Positions 9,412-19,686 of a DNA stretch of 64,000 nucleotides are shown piece by piece. This DNA comes from RGIG3528 sp045598045 (GTDB lineage: Bacteria > Bacillota > Clostridia > Lachnospirales > Lachnospiraceae). Position 1 is the first letter of the stretch. Each line of letters opens with the position of its first letter. The notes beneath the pieces are model-generated. The model was not told where the DNA came from. It did not search any database and saw nothing but the letters and a program-made list of their open reading frames with translations. Both the position numbers and the translations under genes were made by a program. Location of the stretch: contig JAZLLG010000072.1 in the NCBI GenBank assembly GCA_045598045.1, positions 1 through 64,000 on the forward strand. Reading direction: 5' to 3'.

Positions 9412-11672
9412 AAAAGCGCTTTGCCAAACTGAACAACAATGGTTCTACCCTCGTAATGGTAATCATTGCGGCGCTTTTTATTTGTGTTATTGCCTCACTG
9501 GTACTGGCTTTGACAATCAACAATTTTCAATCGGCCAAGCTTCGCGGTAAATCCACGGATAACTTCTACAGCGCGGAGGATTGCGTCGACGAAGTACGCT
9601 CGGCACTTGAAATATATGCGGACCAGGCAGCTCAGGCTGCATATACTGCTTGGCTTGAGCAATACAGTTTTATGGAAAATGCGGAACAGCGAAAGAAACT
9701 GTTTTATCGTGTTTATGAGGAAACTCTGCGCAAACTCATTCAGGAAGAATTCATCGATAAAGTAAGCGCAGGTGACAAGAGCATTTTTTCAAAAGATGTA
9801 CAGGGAAATGTTAAGTGGAGCAATAAGGACGGAAGTACAGACATTATCGAACTTACCTTGGCAGATCCAAAAAACGATCTTTCGGGAAATCCGATTTACG
9901 ACGGAACTGTAAAGCTTGACGGCATATCCCTCACGTACACCGATGAAAACGGCCTTTCCACAACTATTACAACCAATCTGGATTTTACAATAAACTATCC
10001 GGGCTTCAGACGTTTTTCGGCGTCTGAAGAAACACCCGCATACAACTACGTAATTATTGCGGACGGTGATTTAAGAAACAAAAATGCAAGTGATGTCATC
10101 AATATGACCGGTAACATATATGCCGGAGGTGATGACAAATCCGCAAGTGGCGATAATGTAAACGGAATCCATTTTTCCGGAAACAACACAAAAGTGAAAA
10201 TAAGGGCGGATGAAGTTATTACAAGAAATTCCATTGCTGTAAATGATTCAGCCAATGTAACAATAGAAGGTAAGGAAAAAGAATTCAGCGGAGATTTCCT
10301 GACATATATGACGGAAATCTGGGCGGAGAACTTGGAACTTTCCAAGTCTGCCTTCGGTTCATCGGAGTCGAAGCTCTCCGTTGTCGGAAGAGCATATGTT
10401 TCCGACGACCTTACCCTGGATGCGGATAATTCCGAGTTTACCCTGAAGGGCGAATATTTCGGTTATTCCGTTAGCAACGCGAAATCCGCTGATTACGGCA
10501 ACCCTGAAAAGAAGCACGGAACTCCTTCGGGAAGTTCTGCAATTATCATAAACGGAAAGAACGCAATACTTGATTTTTCGAAAGCACAGACACTTTGGAT
10601 TTCGGGAAAGTCTTTCGTGTCGGTTCCGTCATCCTTCGGAAGCTCGGAAATGTCTACATTTATTGAAGGTGAATCCATTTCCTACAAGAGTTTGCAGGCG
10701 GCTTATCTTCTTCCCGGCGAATGCCTGGACGGAGTGGGACATAATCCTGTTGAAGCAGACATCTATTTGAAAAAGCTTTGTGATGTTTCGGGAAAACTCG
10801 ATACAAAAAAGATTGTTCTTGATAACTATCGTAAAGCCACGGGAATCGATCTGGAACTGTACGTGGATTTCACTAATCCTTACAGAACGTCCGTTGTGAA
10901 CTACAGACAGAACGGAAAAGACCATCAGATGATTTACTTCTACCTGAATTTCAGAAATCAGGATAAAGCGCAGGAGTATTTCGAAAGATTTGCGGATGTA
11001 AACAAGACGCTCATCAAGGACAGAATGGATATGTTCGGAAATGGTGCCATCAAGTTTATTCCGGATGCGCTTGTAAATACAGGAAACGCCATATCCTATA
11101 ACGACGACGGCGTGACGAAAAAAATCACCCTGTACGACGGAAACTCAAAATACACAAGCTCTGAGATTGTCTCAAAAGAGAGTGAACTCAATACCAAGTT
11201 CGAAGCTATAGTAACAACGCTTGATGAAAACAATTCCGGTACAACGCTTTCCTCGATGGTGACAGATTCTATCGTGGATTTTTCGCTTGTCGATGAAACA
11301 AGGCAGGTTGAAACATTGTTGGAACTTGCGGGAGATTCAAATAAGTATTATCTCATTACCGGCAAGAATGTTGTTATCGACAAAGACAGATACGGCGGTT
11401 CTTCCTGTGCCATCGTAATCGCAACCGGTGATGTTGAAATCGTCGGCGGAATAAAGTTTAACGGACTTATAATTGCGGGCGGTGATGTGAGCGTGACGGG
11501 AAGCACGATGAATCTTTCATCAGCGCCGGCAACGGTTGGAAAGCTTATAAAAGAATGTCCCGAAGCAAACAAGTTTTTCCTTGGACAGGGACTTCTTAAC
11601 AATAACAGCAGCGGTACGGTATATACTTCTGATCTTATCACGGTAAACTATGACAATTGGAAGAAGAACTAA
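9408..11672 (+). CDS. PilX-like large pilus-associated protein
   Basis: 754 aa. The N-terminus has a type III-like leader (KLNNNG then STLVMVIIAALFICVIASL), resembling PilX N-terminal domains, but position +5 is Met rather than Glu. The body contains an extended beta-rich stretch with repeated short strands (about 210-400: NMTGNIYAGG, FTLKGEYFG, IIINGKNAILDF) and a similar one near 650-700, suggesting beta-helix or polymer-forming folds. Translationally coupled at both ends (4-nt overlap upstream, 23-nt overlap downstream). Exact function unknown. Confidence 0.68.
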   Translation: MKKRFAKLNNNGSTLVMVIIAALFICVIASLVLALTINNFQSAKLRGKSTDNFYSAEDCVDEVRSALEIYADQAAQAAYTAWLEQYSFMENAEQRKKLFYRVYEETLRKLIQEEFIDKVSAGDKSIFSKDVQGNVKWSNKDGSTDIIELTLADPKNDLSGNPIYDGTVKLDGISLTYTDENGLSTTITTNLDFTINYPGFRRFSASEETPAYNYVIIADGDLRNKNASDVINMTGNIYAGGDDKSASGDNVNGIHFSGNNTKVKIRADEVITRNSIAVNDSANVTIEGKEKEFSGDFLTYMTEIWAENLELSKSAFGSSESKLSVVGRAYVSDDLTLDADNSEFTLKGEYFGYSVSNAKSADYGNPEKKHGTPSGSSAIIINGKNAILDFSKAQTLWISGKSFVSVPSSFGSSEMSTFIEGESISYKSLQAAYLLPGECLDGVGHNPVEADIYLKKLCDVSGKLDTKKIVLDNYRKATGIDLELYVDFTNPYRTSVVNYRQNGKDHQMIYFYLNFRNQDKAQEYFERFADVNKTLIKDRMDMFGNGAIKFIPDALVNTGNAISYNDDGVTKKITLYDGNSKYTSSEIVSKESELNTKFEAIVTTLDENNSGTTLSSMVTDSIVDFSLVDETRQVETLLELAGDSNKYYLITGKNVVIDKDRYGGSSCAIVIATGDVEIVGGIKFNGLIIAGGDVSVTGSTMNLSSAPATVGKLIKECPEANKFFLGQGLLNNNSSGTVYTSDLITVNYDNWKKN

Positions 11673-12237
11673 ACTTAATAATGAAGGCTTTTCTCTTGTT
11701 GAGCTTATCGTTGTGATACTGATTTTAGGTATACTCACGGCAGGGGCTACAATCGGCTTCAGCGTTTTATATAATGCAAAAGTCGATAATGCCGCAAAAC
11801 GTCTGGAGTCTATGCTTACAAGAGCACGAGAGGAAGCAATGGCCCATGTGGAAGCTGAAACGTGGCTTGAACTGAAGACGGAAGGCGACAACATTTATGC
11901 CAGGGTTTTTGTTCAAAACAATGGGGCCGCGGAAGCTGAGATGAAAGCAGAAGAAAAGCTTGGTAATACCAATATTACCATAAAGCTTTGGAAAGCAAAA
12001 AGCGACGCTCCCGAAGATAAAAAATATCCCGCGGATGACGCAGCGTGGAACAGCGGTACGAATGTGGAAAAGATAACGTCCTCGCCGGTTGAAGTTCATT
12101 ACAACGCTGCAAACGGTGCATTGAAGGCCTTTGATGAAGGCGGTGCGATGTATTATCTCACCGATGTACAGCTCACCGGCTCCGAAACAAAATATCTTAC
12201 AATTATTCCTGAAACCGGACGTGTAATAAGAAAATGA
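11650..12237 (+). CDS. Minor prepilin (GspH/FimT-like)
   Basis: 195 aa. The leader MTIGRRTKLNNEG is followed by FSLVELIVVILILGIL, a textbook prepilin cleavage site with Glu at +5. The next residues (FSVLYNAKVDNAAKRLESMLTRAREEAMA) match the helix of GspH/FimT minor pilins. It starts 23 nt inside the preceding gene, so translation is coupled. Minor pilins of this kind prime assembly and sit at the pilus tip. Confidence 0.8.
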   Translation: MTIGRRTKLNNEGFSLVELIVVILILGILTAGATIGFSVLYNAKVDNAAKRLESMLTRAREEAMAHVEAETWLELKTEGDNIYARVFVQNNGAAEAEMKAEEKLGNTNITIKLWKAKSDAPEDKKYPADDAAWNSGTNVEKITSSPVEVHYNAANGALKAFDEGGAMYYLTDVQLTGSETKYLTIIPETGRVIRK

Positions 12238-12875
12238 AAAAACTTTCCCTATTAAAAGAGAATAGAGGATTGTCTCTTGTCGAACTTGTTGTAACCATTC
12301 TTATGATGGGACTTGTAAGCCTTATGCTTGCTACGTTTATTTCATCATCCAGAAGAAATTACACAAATCTGTCGACAGAAGTGCAGCTTCAAAACGAAGC
12401 ACAGTTTGCCATGTCGTACATCGGTGATGTGGCAGTGGAGGCAGAAGAGTTTTCACCTATGGAAAGCTTTAATGACGGAAGAACAACGCTTGATGCTTTT
12501 TGTATTAAAGCACCGGATTCGGCAACAAAGATTGTATCATTGAAGGATTATTATTATTTCATTGCAAGAGAGAGAGTTACAGACGTAACTACGGGCACAG
12601 AAGAAGGAACGCTGAGATTCATTAAGCTTGATGCTTCTCAGATTTCAACGAAAACCATCAAGGATGCAGAAGACAATGACGTGGTAATCGTAGATATCGA
12701 AAAAACATTAAAGGAGCACAAGATTTCAGGAGATGACAGACATCTTCTGGCCAGACATTCCGAAAGCATGAATGTTGAAACCGACGGCTCGCTTATAAAG
12801 ATTACTATAGACTTTAAGCTTTTGGACGATGAATACAGGGCGTACAAAGTCGTATCGGGAAGAAACATAAAGTAA
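12234..12875 (+). CDS. Minor prepilin (PilW/GspJ-like)
   Basis: 213 aa. The leader MKKLSLLKENRG is followed by LSLVELVVTILMMGLVSL, a prepilin site with Glu at +5. The downstream helix (RNYTNLSTEVQLQNEAQFAMSYI) is typical of PilW/GspJ. It overlaps the previous gene by 4 nt, and the 2182-residue gene follows after 16 nt. It likely belongs to the tip or priming complex. Confidence 0.78.
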   Translation: MKKLSLLKENRGLSLVELVVTILMMGLVSLMLATFISSSRRNYTNLSTEVQLQNEAQFAMSYIGDVAVEAEEFSPMESFNDGRTTLDAFCIKAPDSATKIVSLKDYYYFIARERVTDVTTGTEEGTLRFIKLDASQISTKTIKDAEDNDVVIVDIEKTLKEHKISGDDRHLLARHSESMNVETDGSLIKITIDFKLLDDEYRAYKVVSGRNIK

Positions 12876-12891
12876 CCAAAGGGGTGATGTC

Positions 12892-15800
12892 ATGAAAACG
12901 AAAAAGAGAATAATTGTCGGAGTCGTTGCGGCATCACTTGTTATCGGCTTGACGGCACACATGGGACACGTCTTCTTCGGTAAAGAAACGAAGGTACTGG
13001 CCGATGATGTTGTAGGCTCTGACGGAATTTATAAGAAAATATCTTCTTCGGGGACACTTGGTTCGTCTTCGAATCCTTTTGTTATTCTTGAAATCGTACC
13101 AAATGAGCTTCAGGCTCAGGTGGGCTATCTTGTAGGCGGTCAGGAACCTGTCGACCTTTCGGAAGTCCTCAGTGATTCCTCCACAACCTTGAGTGAAAAG
13201 AAGAATATTGCCTCGGCTCTTTCAACCTGGATGACAACCAAAAAGACCGAAATGGTCTTCAGAGACTTCCGCTCAGCATTTTCCGACAGTGATTGGGAAG
13301 ACTTCACACGTATTTACATGGTTGAAGAGGCAGGCGTTGCAGATCGATACGCAACTTATGACAGAGTTGATGCCGGCGGTGATTACAACGTTAAGGTCAC
13401 GATGAAATGCGTTCCTGTGGAGCTTAACGAAGCAGGGGAAATTCCGGAATCCATGTATTTCCGCACTCTGTATGCAAAACCGGAGGAACTTTTTGTGTCC
13501 ACCGAAATTCTCTATGGCGAGTACGGACGTGGTAAATATACCTTTGACTATGAGTCGGGAAGATACAAAATTGCCGGAAAAGGTGGCTATCTTTACGATG
13601 AAGACGCAAAGGAATACCTTTACGAGGATGTATATAACGAGAGAACGGGAAAAACAACGAAGAAAAAGATTCCTGCAGGTGAGTACGAGAGGCTTTCGGA
13701 CGAAGGGGTTTTGTCATCCTTTAAACAGGCTGTCGGTGCCGAATTTGTCACATATTGCGATGGTGCCCCTTATGTAAATTACGATGGATTTATCGAAGAG
13801 GAAAATTATTCATCGTTAAACAGATATGTCTTTGAGTATGTTTATACATTTGAACCCGCCGTGGGATACTCGGGTGAATATAAGCTGAATTATAAGAACC
13901 TGGCTGACAGCCTTGAAATTGCGGCAAGTGATGCACTCAGGAAGGACTATACGGGAAGCATTACCTTTACCGAGGAATACTATGACCCTTCTTATATGCC
14001 TTACAGCATTGGGGCGATTCCGGATTCCGTAAAGATTTATACAGGCTACAGATGGGGCTTTGAGAGTAAAGAACTCTTTAAAAAATATGCTCTGGGTCTC
14101 ATTTATAAAAACGAGACATATTCCAAGGGAGAGGACACTTCTTCGTATGACTTTCTTGGATGGTATTATGAACCTGAATGCGTAAACAGGTTTAATGAAT
14201 CTGCCGCGGTAAAAGGCAGCATGACGCTTTATGCAAAATGGGCCGAAGTCTACACGGATTCTTCAAGAGCGGACAATTTTTCCGTAAATTTTGATGCAAA
14301 TGTGCCCGAAGGCGAAATCGCCGATGGTTTTGATTTCTCAACAACAATTGACAGGCTTTCAAAGGGATCGAAAATAACAGAACCAAATGCCGCACCTCAC
14401 AGAGCAGGTTATACATTTACCGGATGGTACAGAAATGCCGATTGTACCGGTAAGGTTTCATTCCCTATGACCATAGACGGTAGTACAACGTTGTATGCCG
14501 GCTGGACTCCGGCTTCGGGAGAATATTACATCGGGTTTGATGCAAACACGTACTACACATATGATGTACAGGGAATTCCCGATACAAAGGTTGTTGTAAG
14601 AAACAATAACAGAACGGAAGAAGATATACTGGCCAAGCCCGAAGACCCGACTCGTAATGACGGCTATGTTTTCGGCGGATGGTATTGGGACAGCAGTTGC
14701 AGAAACGAATATAATTTCTATGACAGAATACCTGAGGGTTATGCATACGATAACATAACGCTTTATGCGCGCTGGATAGAAGAAGACAATAGGCCTGTTT
14801 ATACAATTTCGTTTAATAAAAATGAGCCGGTAAGCTCCAGAACGGTTTCTGCGGAAAGCGTTCCCTCGATTAGCGTGGAATATGGCTCAAATGCCGCAGC
14901 TTCCGGTTTTGTATATGAAAATTACAGACTTTCTCTCGGAGACAATATTTCAGCAAAGCTTGATTCTTTTGAGGTGAAAGTTGTCACAGTAACTCCTGCC
15001 GATTTGGCAAAGTCCGCAAATCAGGAGCTTATTAAGCGTGCAAATCTTATAGTTCTGTCTGAACCTGATATGGACGGCGACTCAACTTCGAGTGTAACAA
15101 ATCGTAGGTTGGCGGAAATCATGAAGAGATACAGAAACAGAAATCTTTTCCCGGATATATCTTCAAGAAACTACAATTCGTCCAAATACAGCTTTACAAG
15201 CGATTCCAACGATCTTTCCTTCACGACGGTAATGAATCTCTTTAAAAAGGTTACCGGCGAAAACGGAAAGATTTGTCCTGTTGTTTATGACTATGAGATT
15301 TACAGAAATGTAACGGGAAACAATAAATTTTCTTCAAACGATAATTTCGAAAGTGTTCTTTCAAACGGCGACAAGATTTCACCGAAAGGAAACGAGAAGA
15401 AGGGCTGGTCATTAAATGTTTACAAGTTATATCTTATGACACAGCAGATGAATCCGGTTACTCTTTATAACGCATACGTAAAGGGGGACGGTCCGGTTGA
15501 TAATGCAAAAATCAATGATGACGGCAGCTTCAGTCTTAACATAAACGGCAGCACGAAGAGCTACAAGTACTGGAACGAATACACGCTTATTCCTTGGAAT
15601 GCGATTGATTCTTCAAAATGGAACAGATATACAACAGATAAGAATACGGAGTGTTTCGATCTTTTAGGACTTGATTTCGGTGTTGAAATTGCAAGTACAT
15701 ATAATTTCAGTAAGATAAAGAACCGTCTTCTCATCATGAATAACAAGGACAACAGCTTTGCCACGGCTTTTGCCGGAGCTACGGCTCTTCCTAAAGCAGA

Positions 15801-18800
15801 CAATGCCGATATGTTTGAGTTCCTCGGAGAATGTGCAAGCGGTGATACGTATTCTCTTGCGGACGGTATATATTTCATGTTGAACAATACATCGGTTTCG
15901 GAGAATTTCAGCAAGGATTTGCAGATTCTTGAAATTGAACCTTCAGGTGTATACAAGGAAAACGGATATGCAGAATCCTTCAAGGATGAGGGATACTGGT
16001 TCTGGCTTGTGTCAAGGTACGTTCCGAACTATTCCGGTAAAACAGGCGTTACCCGTATGAGTACATCTTCCTTTATCGGAGACATTCAGAATCTTAACAG
16101 CACTTATGACATAATATATTTTGGCGGAAATGACAGTGGAATAAACAAGGCGCAGATGCCTCAGTCCGACAATAAACGTCTTTTTGCAAAGAATACGGAG
16201 TATGTTGTTGGTTCGACTGACAATTCTCCAAGAGCTCAGGATGTTTCGGGATTTTGGAGAAAAGAAACAAGAAGCGGGGCAGGGTCGGTTTCGCAGTCGG
16301 CAAAGAACGGGTATTCGCTTGTACCTTCACACGTGCTCCTCGGCTCAAACTATCAGGGCACATTTGTGCTTACAAATCCGCAGGGGGCTGACGCTCAGTT
16401 TACGTATTCATGGGTAACAGATCCGAACGGAAGATATCAGATATACCCTAACGGTGACACAAATAACGGTATCAGAATTTCCGATTTGACGGCTACCTTT
16501 ACAAACACCGATGGGTCAAAAGTCAATTTTTCGCTTTCGAACGGTGGTCTATACTTTGATGACTCCGTTTGGGGATGGTTTGGACGTGTGAACGAATCCT
16601 GGGGCGGATCTTTCCAGGGCGGACAGATCCGAATAAAGGATTATTACGTAAAGACTGCAACGGATGAGTGGGTTCATTACTCAGGCAGTGCTTACGTCAA
16701 GGCAGGAGACCGAATTAAGCTCGACAGCGATCAATGGCTTAAAATCGGTGAAGACAGTACTTATGTTTATGCTCATATCGGACGTATTGTTGACGCTATG
16801 GGTAATGTCTCCGATGACTATAAGGACAGCTCCGGATGGATGCTTGCCGAAAAGGATGGCGTGAATATAGCAAAAGCGGCTTACTCGGGAAACGATCTTA
16901 CCGGAGTGAAGTACAATCAGTTAATGGCTTTCGTTGATGCGGGATATCCGGTAATCATAGGCAGTGAACTTATGGAACCCGGAAACATCAACACTTCCGC
17001 TGTTGACAGTGCTTCTTATGTTTACAAATTCCTGCAGAGTGTTTCCAAGTCTGAATACGCCAAACTTTGTTTCTATGAAGGGCAAACGGACAAAGCCCAT
17101 GACAAGGACTTTGTCAAGGCGCTTCAGAATAAGCGCTTTACTCTCGATATGAAGAAAACGCCTGTAGAATACAAGGATACGAGTTACAAGGAGTCCGGTG
17201 TTGATTATACCGGACTTACCGACAAAGATATTTACATTAACGGCGCAGACATTAATAACAAAACAATAGAATATGTATTTTCAATTGATTCGTTTGATGC
17301 CGATGACACTTATACGTTAAAGCTGTTCTTTGATACGAACGCAGACGGACGTTTCACGGAGGAAACCGAAAAGCTTGACGCAATTGATGTTTGTGAAGTT
17401 AAGTACAATTCCTCAAGCGACACTTATTCGAAGACCGCGAACGCGCGTTGGGACAGCCTTAAGGCGGGTAAAACGTATAAAGCTTCCTGCAACGGAGGTG
17501 AATACATTGGGCTTATTCCTTGGAAGTTCGAAATTGTAAGTAATTCCAATCCCCTGATTTCGGATGATACAAACGGAATCAGTGCGATTAAGGCAGTTTT
17601 GAAAGCGCATGCATATGTGCTTCAGATTCTCCCCAATTATGGCGCAACAATAATCCTTCCCACGAACAACGAAATCGAAGCAGCAGATGCAAACGGCGAG
17701 AGACTTGTGGGCGTATATAATGGTTACGGATATGTTACGAGCGGAGATTTGTATGAAACCGCAAATAAGTTTTACAAATATACACGTGATTTGGAGGACT
17801 TCGAAGTTGAATACTTCCGTATGACGGTTGACGAGTTCACGAGACTTGTACATGACCGTAACAACAGACTGGAAGCGGGGACGCTTTCCGTTTCGGATGA
17901 TTATTTTGTAAAGACCGTCAATGGTTTCGGATATGACCCGATGACAGGCACAACCGGTGTTCTCTATGCTGAAAACGTAGGCTTTTCCGAAGGCATTCTC
18001 AAGTGTAAGAACAGTGAAGGTCAGCTTGCGGCAATCGATATGATCATAATCGGCTTCGCGGATTGTTTCTCGGATATCGAGAGTGATGAAGCTTGTGATG
18101 TAATCAACGAATTCATTAATTCGGGTAAAGCTACACTTTTCACTCACGATACAACTTCGTATCATAACAAACCCGGTGCGGGCTGGGGATACAACATCAA
18201 CAGGTATTTCAGAAACATTCTTAAACAGGATCGTTTTGACGTAACAACCTATGCCGGAAAAGAAGGTACCGAAGCTGCGGACAGACCGTACGCAACAGGC
18301 GGAAAGCAGGAGATTTCAAATCTTGCAAAGACAACCGTTGACGGAAAGAGTTACGTACTAAACCAAGGTTATACGAACGCCGCAATGTCCATGCAGGTCG
18401 GTCAGAATTTGTCGACTCATGTTACGAAGTCGAACGACGGACAGATTACAAGATATCCATATTTCATTCCGGATGAAATGACAGTGGCTCAGACTCACTC
18501 CCAGTACTATCAGATTGACTTCGAGGATGATGACATTGTCGTCTGGTATTCCATCAGCGACAGAAATATAGATAACTACAAGACACTTAACGATGTTCGA
18601 AACAACTATTACATTTACAATTGCGGAAACATCACGTACACGGGTGTCGGACACAGTGCTGCGTCACTTTCGGATTACGAAGCAAAACTGTTCGTTAATA
18701 CGATGATTGCGGCATACAAGGCAATAACAACTCCTGCGGAGATGGAAATTACGAACAGTGATAAGTCCACATATTCCGAAGATAAGGAATATCTCTACGT

Positions 18801-19440
18801 GGATTATGACGAAACGATAGACCCTGAGGTATCCACTCCCATCGGAAGTGAAATTATTACAAAGGGGTCGGATTACTTTAAGCGTGTATACTTTACGGTG
18901 AACAGCTATTCCATCGTGCTTAACAAGACGCTTACTGTTCATTTCTATCCTGTTGTTTCCGATGATGACGGAACGAAGGTTTACAGAGAATTCCCTATGG
19001 ACCTTCAGGTTTATGAGTACGATCCGGACGATCCCAAAAATGAGGCAAAGTGGAAACTGCTTTCAAATGAGGCTCCTTTTAACTACGAAACTCAGGATGG
19101 CAACGGACGTGACGTCATTATTCCGATGAAGGGACCGAAGGTAACTTCGGGAAACAACTACTTTGTTGATGTTCCTCTTTCGGATGATTACTTCGAAACT
19201 TTGTTTGCAAACGGAGCTGTTACAGGTGTAACACCTAAAAAGCCTTCTGATTTCCCGGGCGGTATTTATTCCGAAATACTTCCGGACAATTGGAATGAGT
19301 TCGGACTTGATTCAAACAGTCGTTTTGAGGTGAGACTTGATATCCTTATGCGCTACGGAAAGAAGCAAAGCGATAATAAACCTCTTTCCAATTCAAAGGG
19401 TGTTGTGTTTACGAGAAGAGGAATGTTTGACATAGACTGA
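12892..19440 (+). CDS. Giant secreted protein with Listeria-Bacteroides repeats, candidate pilus tip adhesin
   Basis: 2182 aa. Signal peptide: MKTKKRIIVGVVAASLVIGL with likely cleavage after VLADD or nearby. The early part (about 60-80, ILEIVPNELQAQVGYLVGG) resembles DUF5057-type proteins (from memory). Three copies of the Listeria-Bacteroides repeat occur around 425-640; each has the GY-FxGWY...C...LYAxW pattern. No LPXTG sorting signal, no C-terminal membrane helix and no enzymatic motif is seen. It is last in the pilus operon behind AGGGGTG. By position it could be a PilY1 analogue, delivered with or by the pilus (inference). Codon use is like its neighbours. Confidence 0.65.
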   Translation: MKTKKRIIVGVVAASLVIGLTAHMGHVFFGKETKVLADDVVGSDGIYKKISSSGTLGSSSNPFVILEIVPNELQAQVGYLVGGQEPVDLSEVLSDSSTTLSEKKNIASALSTWMTTKKTEMVFRDFRSAFSDSDWEDFTRIYMVEEAGVADRYATYDRVDAGGDYNVKVTMKCVPVELNEAGEIPESMYFRTLYAKPEELFVSTEILYGEYGRGKYTFDYESGRYKIAGKGGYLYDEDAKEYLYEDVYNERTGKTTKKKIPAGEYERLSDEGVLSSFKQAVGAEFVTYCDGAPYVNYDGFIEEENYSSLNRYVFEYVYTFEPAVGYSGEYKLNYKNLADSLEIAASDALRKDYTGSITFTEEYYDPSYMPYSIGAIPDSVKIYTGYRWGFESKELFKKYALGLIYKNETYSKGEDTSSYDFLGWYYEPECVNRFNESAAVKGSMTLYAKWAEVYTDSSRADNFSVNFDANVPEGEIADGFDFSTTIDRLSKGSKITEPNAAPHRAGYTFTGWYRNADCTGKVSFPMTIDGSTTLYAGWTPASGEYYIGFDANTYYTYDVQGIPDTKVVVRNNNRTEEDILAKPEDPTRNDGYVFGGWYWDSSCRNEYNFYDRIPEGYAYDNITLYARWIEEDNRPVYTISFNKNEPVSSRTVSAESVPSISVEYGSNAAASGFVYENYRLSLGDNISAKLDSFEVKVVTVTPADLAKSANQELIKRANLIVLSEPDMDGDSTSSVTNRRLAEIMKRYRNRNLFPDISSRNYNSSKYSFTSDSNDLSFTTVMNLFKKVTGENGKICPVVYDYEIYRNVTGNNKFSSNDNFESVLSNGDKISPKGNEKKGWSLNVYKLYLMTQQMNPVTLYNAYVKGDGPVDNAKINDDGSFSLNINGSTKSYKYWNEYTLIPWNAIDSSKWNRYTTDKNTECFDLLGLDFGVEIASTYNFSKIKNRLLIMNNKDNSFATAFAGATALPKADNADMFEFLGECASGDTYSLADGIYFMLNNTSVSENFSKDLQILEIEPSGVYKENGYAESFKDEGYWFWLVSRYVPNYSGKTGVTRMSTSSFIGDIQNLNSTYDIIYFGGNDSGINKAQMPQSDNKRLFAKNTEYVVGSTDNSPRAQDVSGFWRKETRSGAGSVSQSAKNGYSLVPSHVLLGSNYQGTFVLTNPQGADAQFTYSWVTDPNGRYQIYPNGDTNNGIRISDLTATFTNTDGSKVNFSLSNGGLYFDDSVWGWFGRVNESWGGSFQGGQIRIKDYYVKTATDEWVHYSGSAYVKAGDRIKLDSDQWLKIGEDSTYVYAHIGRIVDAMGNVSDDYKDSSGWMLAEKDGVNIAKAAYSGNDLTGVKYNQLMAFVDAGYPVIIGSELMEPGNINTSAVDSASYVYKFLQSVSKSEYAKLCFYEGQTDKAHDKDFVKALQNKRFTLDMKKTPVEYKDTSYKESGVDYTGLTDKDIYINGADINNKTIEYVFSIDSFDADDTYTLKLFFDTNADGRFTEETEKLDAIDVCEVKYNSSSDTYSKTANARWDSLKAGKTYKASCNGGEYIGLIPWKFEIVSNSNPLISDDTNGISAIKAVLKAHAYVLQILPNYGATIILPTNNEIEAADANGERLVGVYNGYGYVTSGDLYETANKFYKYTRDLEDFEVEYFRMTVDEFTRLVHDRNNRLEAGTLSVSDDYFVKTVNGFGYDPMTGTTGVLYAENVGFSEGILKCKNSEGQLAAIDMIIIGFADCFSDIESDEACDVINEFINSGKATLFTHDTTSYHNKPGAGWGYNINRYFRNILKQDRFDVTTYAGKEGTEAADRPYATGGKQEISNLAKTTVDGKSYVLNQGYTNAAMSMQVGQNLSTHVTKSNDGQITRYPYFIPDEMTVAQTHSQYYQIDFEDDDIVVWYSISDRNIDNYKTLNDVRNNYYIYNCGNITYTGVGHSAASLSDYEAKLFVNTMIAAYKAITTPAEMEITNSDKSTYSEDKEYLYVDYDETIDPEVSTPIGSEIITKGSDYFKRVYFTVNSYSIVLNKTLTVHFYPVVSDDDGTKVYREFPMDLQVYEYDPDDPKNEAKWKLLSNEAPFNYETQDGNGRDVIIPMKGPKVTSGNNYFVDVPLSDDYFETLFANGAVTGVTPKKPSDFPGGIYSEILPDNWNEFGLDSNSRFEVRLDILMRYGKKQSDNKPLSNSKGVVFTRRGMFDID

Positions 19441-19470
19441 TGCGACTGCTTCGCTGACAACTGATTTGTC

Positions 19471-19499
19471 TTGACAAAAAAAGTAATAAAGACTAAACT
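19471..19499 (+). promoter_or_regulatory. Promoter of the riboswitch-controlled permease
   Basis: TTGACA (19471-19476), a 17-nt spacer, then TAAACT (19494-19499). It begins 30 nt after the stop of the giant pilus protein and fires into the riboswitch leader. Confidence 0.8.
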
Positions 19500-19514
19500 A
19501 CAACATACAAAAAG

Positions 19515-19602
19515 ATACTCGAGAGGGAGTAGTAGCGTGGTGACACGTGGTAAGTCAACAATCTCGGCTCAGGCCTGGCTTATCTTAAATAACGAGACTC
19601 GT
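19515..19602 (+). promoter_or_regulatory. yybP-ykoY family (Mn2+) riboswitch aptamer
   Basis: The conserved landmarks of the manganese-sensing family are present in order. GGGAGTAG follows the 5' arm of P1. A CGTG/CACG hairpin with a GTGA loop is at 19536-19547. TAAGTC-AACAA (19551-19560) pairs with GGCTTA (19577-19582). ACGAGACTC near 19592-19600 corresponds to the AAGACC/GAGACC element before the 3' arm of P1. P1 is short and imperfect (about CGAGAG with CTCGTG). The aptamer is followed directly by a terminator that reuses the 3' arm. Confidence 0.8.
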
Positions 19603-19635
19603 GCAAAGCTTTAAAAGCTTTGTTCGAGTCTTTTT
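19596..19635 (+). terminator. Riboswitch expression platform, intrinsic terminator
   Basis: GACTCG (19596-19601) pairs with CGAGTC (19625-19630), and CAAAGCTT (19604-19611) pairs with AAGCTTTG (19615-19622) around a 3-nt loop; TTTTT follows. The 5' arm overlaps the 3' arm of riboswitch P1, so ligand-stabilised P1 should block termination: a transcriptional ON switch. Confidence 0.88.
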
Positions 19636-19686
19636 GAATACAGATAAGCATCCGCATAAGAAATGCGGAGTGTACAGGAGGTTTGC

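Noticed and set aside
17413..18165. 250-codon open frame on the minus strand
   Set aside because: Lies fully inside the giant pilus-operon gene, has no ribosome site and no family features; a shadow of strong codon bias on the other strand.
19663..19686. Upstream start for the ion transporter
   Set aside because: It has no ribosome site and overlaps the good one that serves the ATG at 19687.
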